From JABCZH01 sp963803775 (GTDB lineage: Bacteria; Acidobacteriota; Terriglobia; Terriglobales; Acidobacteriaceae), in contig CAWDNS010000001.1 of assembly GCA_963803775.1 (NCBI GenBank), forward strand, positions 558,001 to 622,000: a stretch of DNA of 64,000 bases, given 5' to 3'. The translations under genes were made by a program, and so were the position numbers. Positions within the stretch are counted from its first letter, which is position 1, and every line of letters begins with the position of its first letter. This document shows, piece by piece, positions 60,346 through 64,000 of the stretch. A model generated the notes under the pieces. The model searched no databases, was not told the DNA's origin, and was given only the letters and a program-made list of their open reading frames with translations.

Positions 60346-61242
60346 TCACGAGGGCAGGTAATTCATCAGACTCAGGGGAAGGACTTTCGCCAGAGCGGCC
60401 AGGGCGGCACTTTGTGTTATCTGGTCCTGGGACAGATTGGTGGTCGCTGAAGGGATGTCGACAGCATCGATACTGTTCTCCTGCGATTGGAGATTCACTT
60501 GTTCCTGTTGCAGGAAGGCCTGGTTTGAGTTCAACTGGTTGACCGCGTTTCCGTAGAACACTCTCTGCTGAGAAAGATAGGTGAGCGCTCCGCCAAGCTG
60601 GGTGGTCGCCGCACTAATGCCGTTGGTGTCATTATTCTGTAGTGCGGTCACCAACTGTTGCAGGGCGCCAAAGACATCTCCACCGGATCCTTGAAAGATC
60701 TGATCTCCCGGCTGGTTGAGCTGGATGCTCCGGCCTTCGGCAATTTCGACAGTGTTGGTGTTCTCGTTTCCGTTGTAAGTAACCCCGTCGGGGGCTGATG
60801 AATCGAGAGTAAAGGGCGCCGTATTGGTCAATGTCCCGGCGAAAACATAGTTGCCCTGGTAGGAGACATTCGCCAACTGCACAACCTGGCTCTGGATTCC
60901 CTGGACCTCCTGCGCAATCGCCTGCCGGTCCGAATCCGAGACCGTATCGGTACCACCCTGGACGCCAAGAGAAATCGCGCGATTTAGCGCGCTGACGACC
61001 GAGCTGAGGGTCGAATCCGCCGTCTGTAACAAGCCTTCGGCTCCGCTGGTATTTTGCAGGAATTGATCGGTTTGACTTTGAACGGCCTGATTCTCGACCA
61101 AGGCTGAAGCGCCAGCAGGATTGTCGGAGGGGGTATTGATCAGCTTGCCGCTAGCCATCTGTTCGATGGTGGTTTGCTCCTGGTTCTGCGACTGGTATAG
61201 ATCCTGGAGAATGTCCGCACTGAAGTTTGGGTTTACGCGCAT
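60346..61242 (-). CDS. flgL: Flagellar hook-filament junction protein FlgL
   Basis: This 298-residue protein is flagellin-like at both ends: MRVNPNFSADILQDLYQSQN, TTIEQMASGKLINTPSDNPA, QTADSTLSSVVSALNRAISL at the N-terminus, and QVNLQSQENSIDAVDIPSAT, TNLSQDQITQSAALAALAKV at the C-terminus. The middle (YQGNYVFAGTLTNTAPFTLD) carries the typical FlgL F-A-G motif. It joins the hook-associated FlgK to the filament. It is last in the flgM-flgN-flgK-flgL run, 10 bp after flgK. Confidence 0.95.
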   Translation of the reverse strand: MRVNPNFSADILQDLYQSQNQEQTTIEQMASGKLINTPSDNPAGASALVENQAVQSQTDQFLQNTSGAEGLLQTADSTLSSVVSALNRAISLGVQGGTDTVSDSDRQAIAQEVQGIQSQVVQLANVSYQGNYVFAGTLTNTAPFTLDSSAPDGVTYNGNENTNTVEIAEGRSIQLNQPGDQIFQGSGGDVFGALQQLVTALQNNDTNGISAATTQLGGALTYLSQQRVFYGNAVNQLNSNQAFLQQEQVNLQSQENSIDAVDIPSATTNLSQDQITQSAALAALAKVLPLSLMNYLPS

Positions 61243-61252
61243 AATATGTCCT

Positions 61253-62629
61253 TTAAGTCGCCGCTGTCACTCCCGATCCCATGTCGAGTACGGCCTGAGT
61301 CATCTGGTCTACGGTTGAAACTACCCGAGCCGCTGCTGAGAAAGCATTTTGGTAAGTCAGCAGATTTGTAGTTTCCTCGTTGATGGAAACACCTGAAATC
61401 GCGCCTAACTGATCGTTCAACTGATTCACACTGGTGGTACTCGCCGTCAGATTGGCCTGTGCCTGGGACGCCAGGTTGCCGCTCTGCGCGACAATGTTGG
61501 CATAGCTTTCGGTGGGTGTCTGGCCGGAAGCCAGCGGCTGAGACTCTACTGCCATCAGGTTCGCAATGTTGCCGTCACTGCCCGCGGTTCCGTCGGAACT
61601 GGCGGCGATGGCATCCGGATCCGTGGTCGTCAGGCTAAGGCTCGATGCGGCTCCGCTGGCGTTGAATGCGAATAATGCCTGCCCTGGATTCCCTTTCAAG
61701 TCGAAACCTTGGGCTTGGGCAGCATTGAAACTGGTGGCGAAATCACCGGCAAGGGTATTGAGCTGATTGAGAATGCTGGGAATGTCCTGATCCCGTACCT
61801 GAATGGCTCCTCCCAGACTTCCGCCCTGGATAGTGGTGGTGATGTCCTGCCCCTGCGAGAAGACGTCTTGCATCCCCGTGGGGCCATTGCCTAATTGGAG
61901 GGAGTAGCTCTGATTGCCGACAACCAGGGGAGTGCCATTTCCCGTTGTGAGGCTCAGACCATTCTCGGTTTGGATCTCGTTGACATTGGTCAACTGTGAG
62001 AGCTGATTAATCAGCTGGTTTTCCTGATCCAAGAGAGTGCCGGGATCTTTGCCCAGTTGTTGTAGCTGGCCGACCTGAGCGTTGATTTGGGCTATCTGCT
62101 GGGTCAAGCTGTTAATTTGGGTGACAGACTGGGAAACGGACTGATTCAGGCTTTGCTGAATTGTGCCCAGGCTCTGCGCGTCCTGATTGAAGGAACTCAC
62201 CAGATTCTGTGCGGCAGTAATGACGGATTGGCGTTGGGCTGGGTCGGAAGGATTTGTGGAGAGTTGACTGATGCTATTGAAAAAAGCAGTTAAGTTCGCG
62301 CCAATTCCCTGCGTGGGATCCGAGAAAAGACCTTCTACCTGTTGCAGACCGCTTAGTTGAGTCTGCGAACCGCTTTGTTGGGTAGTCTGTTCGGCAATCA
62401 ATAGCGACAGAACCTGACTGCGGACGCTTTGGATCTGTTGCAGGGTGACGCCCGTCCCCACGGTGAGGTTACCGGATTCAATGGGTGTCTGTTCAGTCAG
62501 ATCGACCACCTCGCGGCTGTATCCCGGAGTCGAAGCGTTGGCGATGTTGTTGCTGGTAACGTTCAGCGCACCCTGGTCGACATCCAGAGCCTGAGCCGCA
62601 ATCCACATCGCCGTGTTCAACGAACCCAT
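61253..62629 (-). CDS. flgK: Flagellar hook-associated protein FlgK
   Basis: The 458-residue product starts at ATG 62629 with GAGGTG upstream; a frame continuing to 62689 overlaps flgN and is not supported. N-terminal rod/hook signature: MGSLNTAMWIAAQALDVDQG, ALNVTSNNIANASTPGYSRE. The central part is Gln/Ser-rich coiled coil (LNQSVSQSVTQINSLTQQIA). The C-terminus has GVSINEETTNLLTYQNAFSA and ARVVSTVDQMTQAVLDM. It forms the first junction zone between hook and filament. It begins 4 bp after flgN, whose product is its export chaperone. Confidence 0.96.
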   Translation of the reverse strand: MGSLNTAMWIAAQALDVDQGALNVTSNNIANASTPGYSREVVDLTEQTPIESGNLTVGTGVTLQQIQSVRSQVLSLLIAEQTTQQSGSQTQLSGLQQVEGLFSDPTQGIGANLTAFFNSISQLSTNPSDPAQRQSVITAAQNLVSSFNQDAQSLGTIQQSLNQSVSQSVTQINSLTQQIAQINAQVGQLQQLGKDPGTLLDQENQLINQLSQLTNVNEIQTENGLSLTTGNGTPLVVGNQSYSLQLGNGPTGMQDVFSQGQDITTTIQGGSLGGAIQVRDQDIPSILNQLNTLAGDFATSFNAAQAQGFDLKGNPGQALFAFNASGAASSLSLTTTDPDAIAASSDGTAGSDGNIANLMAVESQPLASGQTPTESYANIVAQSGNLASQAQANLTASTTSVNQLNDQLGAISGVSINEETTNLLTYQNAFSAAARVVSTVDQMTQAVLDMGSGVTAAT

Positions 62630-62633
62630 GGCA

Positions 62634-63056
62634 CTACACCTCGCAAGACAATGTTTGCAATGTTTCCGATGGGAGCGGCTCCTGACCATAGCCGTCTCCC
62701 TGGTTGCCGTAGAGCGTCGACAGCAGATCCACTGATCTCTTTGAGCGCTTCACCACTCCCGCGTAAACCCGATTGATTTGGGCCAGGGCGACGTAGGCTT
62801 CTTGAATCTGATCGCCGATTTCCAAAATCGCCGCTCCATACCTGCGCAGGTTCTTTTTTGCGAGCGCGGATGGTGTCCACTTCGTGGTCGCCAATTCGTT
62901 GCAAATCCGCTCCTGGTTCGCTACGGCAATCTGAAGCTGGAGCAGATTGTTATGCTCGAGGGCGGAAATGGCAGCCGCAACCTCCCCGGTCAACAGGCGC
63001 ACCCGCGTCAGATGCTGTGTGTCCACCTTTTCACGAGTTAGGTCTGATTTCGGCAT
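62634..63056 (-). CDS. flgN: FlgN-family flagellar export chaperone
   Basis: This 140-residue protein is almost entirely helical, with the FlgN-type antiparallel pattern (LTRVRLLTGEVAAAISALEH, NNLLQLQIAVANQERICNEL, QEAYVALAQINRVYAGVVKR). A family-typical ending near SVDLLSTLYGNQG is the substrate-binding tail. FlgN escorts FlgK and FlgL to the export gate, consistent with its place directly before flgK and 6 bp after flgM. Confidence 0.85.
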   Translation of the reverse strand: MPKSDLTREKVDTQHLTRVRLLTGEVAAAISALEHNNLLQLQIAVANQERICNELATTKWTPSALAKKNLRRYGAAILEIGDQIQEAYVALAQINRVYAGVVKRSKRSVDLLSTLYGNQGDGYGQEPLPSETLQTLSCEV

Positions 63057-63062
63057 GTTGAC

Positions 63063-63335
63063 CTAAAAGTGCAGCATCGCCTCCGCGATAGCGCTTGGAT
63101 CCAGCTCATACTCTCCGTTGGAAACACTTTGTTGCAGACTGCCGACCTGATCGTGCCTGATGTCAGGCGTCTGCAATGCGCGCAAAGCCAGGCTGCTAAT
63201 GGTCACGGTGTCCTCCGGGAAGCTATCCCCATCGTTGCTGGGCGCCGGACGAGTCTTGCCAGCCGCGGCGGTGGAACTTGCTGCCGTTTCGTTTGAAACA
63301 CTCTGCAGATCGGGCGAATTTGGTCCTATTCTCAT
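63063..63335 (-). CDS. flgM: FlgM-like anti-sigma-28 factor
   Basis: This 90-residue protein has AAGGGG before its ATG. The N-terminus is disordered and Ser/Ala-rich; the C-terminal part (EDTVTISSLALRALQTPDIR, LQQSVSNGEYELDPSAIAEA, MLHF) matches the sigma-binding helices of FlgM (pattern V-x2-I-Q-x2-I-x3-G-x-Y-x-V/L-D). It would hold sigma-28 inactive until exported through the finished hook. A sigma-28-like promoter precedes it, giving the expected feedback loop. The gene order flgM-flgN-flgK-flgL is classical. Confidence 0.9.
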   Translation of the reverse strand: MRIGPNSPDLQSVSNETAASSTAAAGKTRPAPSNDGDSFPEDTVTISSLALRALQTPDIRHDQVGSLQQSVSNGEYELDPSAIAEAMLHF

Positions 63336-63367
63336 AAGAGCCCCTTGAGTCGCTGAACGTCAGTTCA

Positions 63368-63395
63368 TAATCGGCAGTTGTCCCGGCAAACTCCA
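63368..63395 (-). promoter_or_regulatory. Sigma-28-like promoter of flgM
   Basis: On the reverse strand TGGAGTTT (63395-63388), 12 bases, then GCCGATTA (63375-63368). The -10 is ideal and the -35 matches six of eight positions of TAAAGTTT. It starts 33 bp before the flgM ATG and lies in the gap after flgJ. Confidence 0.6.
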
Positions 63396-63412
63396 CTCAC
63401 TCTAACTGCTTA

Positions 63413-63859
63413 CTAGTCTTTAGCTTGCGAGCTACCCAAACTCGCTCCACTGGTCTTAAGCTGGTTACCATGGTTACCCTCATGGTTTGGCGCATCCGCC
63501 GCTGCCCGATCTGCTTCCGTGGCTTTCAAACGCTTGCTGATCATGGCCGCAATTCCGATGCCGCCGGCTTTGCTCAAAGCCCCACTCAAGAACTGGCAGC
63601 CGATACTCTGAAATTGATCGTGGCCAGGGTCGGTATTCTCGGACGGATCGCCTCCGGGCAGGGTGGCAAATGACTTTTCTGCCTTTTCGAGCCATTCCCC
63701 CAGCAAAATGCTTTCAAAGTCTCGTGCCGCCTTGTCGATCTTCCCTGCGTCCGTGTTCTGCGTTTGCCCCTTCAACACGCGAAGGGCTTGCGCGCTCCTG
63801 GCCTGATTCAAGTCCTGGTTTGTGACCGCGGATGTGCCCAACGCGAATTGCGAGCTCAC
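63413..63859 (-). CDS. flgJ: FlgJ-like rod-binding protein
   Basis: This 148-residue protein begins at GTG 63859 in a GTGA overlap with flgI. Residues about 38-110 form the rod-binding domain: KIDKAARDFESILLGEWLEK, AEKSFATLPGG, FQSIGCQFLSGALSKAGGIG, IAAMISKRL. The C-terminal muramidase domain of enterobacterial FlgJ is absent, as in many phyla; instead a hydrophilic tail follows. It would act as rod-assembly scaffold or chaperone in the periplasm. A separate peptidoglycan hydrolase would be needed for rod penetration. Confidence 0.9.
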   Translation of the reverse strand: MSSQFALGTSAVTNQDLNQARSAQALRVLKGQTQNTDAGKIDKAARDFESILLGEWLEKAEKSFATLPGGDPSENTDPGHDQFQSIGCQFLSGALSKAGGIGIAAMISKRLKATEADRAAADAPNHEGNHGNQLKTSGASLGSSQAKD

Positions 63860-64000
63860 AAGACCTCCAATTCAGCCTGCAGTCCGCCAGCGGCCTTAAT
63901 CGCCTGCAGGATGGCGACAATGTCATGCGCGCTCGCACCCATAGCGTGCAGACCGTTAATCAGTTCCTCCACGCTCGCGCCTTCGTTCAAGGCGATGGAA
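63856..64000 (-). CDS. flgI: Flagellar P-ring protein FlgI, C-terminal fragment
   Basis: The visible 47 residues before the TGA read SIALNEGASVEELINGLHAM, GASAHDIVAILQAIKAAGGL and QAELEVL, which is the conserved C-terminus of FlgI. The rest lies beyond the window edge. Its stop overlaps the GTG of flgJ, the usual gene order for P-ring and rod genes. Confidence 0.9.
   Translation of the reverse strand, partial: SIALNEGASVEELINGLHAMGASAHDIVAILQAIKAAGGLQAELEVL

Overview
The window looks like a chromosomal segment of an Acidobacteriota bacterium (Terriglobia, Koribacter/Sulfotelmatobacter-like). This is inferred from the gene families: an Oar-like TonB-dependent receptor with an N-terminal carboxypeptidase-regulatory domain, a TolB-propeller/CehA hydrolase, kinase-type TPR tails ending in AEYAKLQ, several small Acidobacteria-type proteins of unknown function, and a full flagellar set. 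Coding density is high. GTG and TTG starts and 4-bp start/stop overlaps are frequent. No insertion sequence, CRISPR array or prophage was seen.

Layout. 1-10.6 kb: a TPR tail, a small membrane protein, a dicarboxylate/amino-acid symporter, a TolB-propeller/PHP-like secreted hydrolase, Ada, a zinc-ribbon protein, TatA, a DUF481 outer-membrane protein, and a nagA operon whose second gene is a GlmS isomerase half without its glutaminase domain. 10.8-12.5 kb: tRNA-Pro(CGG) followed by a gene-poor, decayed stretch. 12.5-16.1 kb: a large TonB-dependent receptor. 16.6-21.2 kb: an HxlR regulator with a clear palindromic operator and a divergent operon of two secreted paralogues of unknown function, an epoxide hydrolase and a LytTR regulator. 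21.3-29.6 kb: a GH18-like secreted protein, an APC permease plus aminotransferase, and pgi-gnd-pgl.

29.9-41.3 kb is the most unusual part. A complete oligopeptide ABC importer (two ATPases, two permeases, binding protein) runs by overlapping or closely spaced genes into an ECF-type sigma factor and a TPR-CHAT protease with an intact His/Cys dyad. These are followed by a small cytoplasmic protein with a zinc-finger-like H-x3-C-x2-C motif and by a secreted subtilisin. I read this as one candidate signalling or proteolysis system linking peptide uptake, transcription and proteolysis. The function is inference.

41.3-64 kb: motility and c-di-GMP signalling. It holds an HD-GYP protein, a PAS-GGDEF-EAL protein, two sigma-54 activators (one without a DNA-binding domain), a stand-alone histidine-kinase dimerisation protein, an OmpR-type regulator, two flagellar stator pairs around a degenerate PAS-GGDEF protein, FlbD, a glycosyltransferase/methyltransferase island beside flagellin, fliC-fliD-fliS, and a reverse-strand flgI-flgJ-flgM-flgN-flgK-flgL run. 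Several of these transcription units carry a sigma-28-like GCCGATTA element, three of them with a -35 like TAAAGTTT at a constant 12-nt distance.
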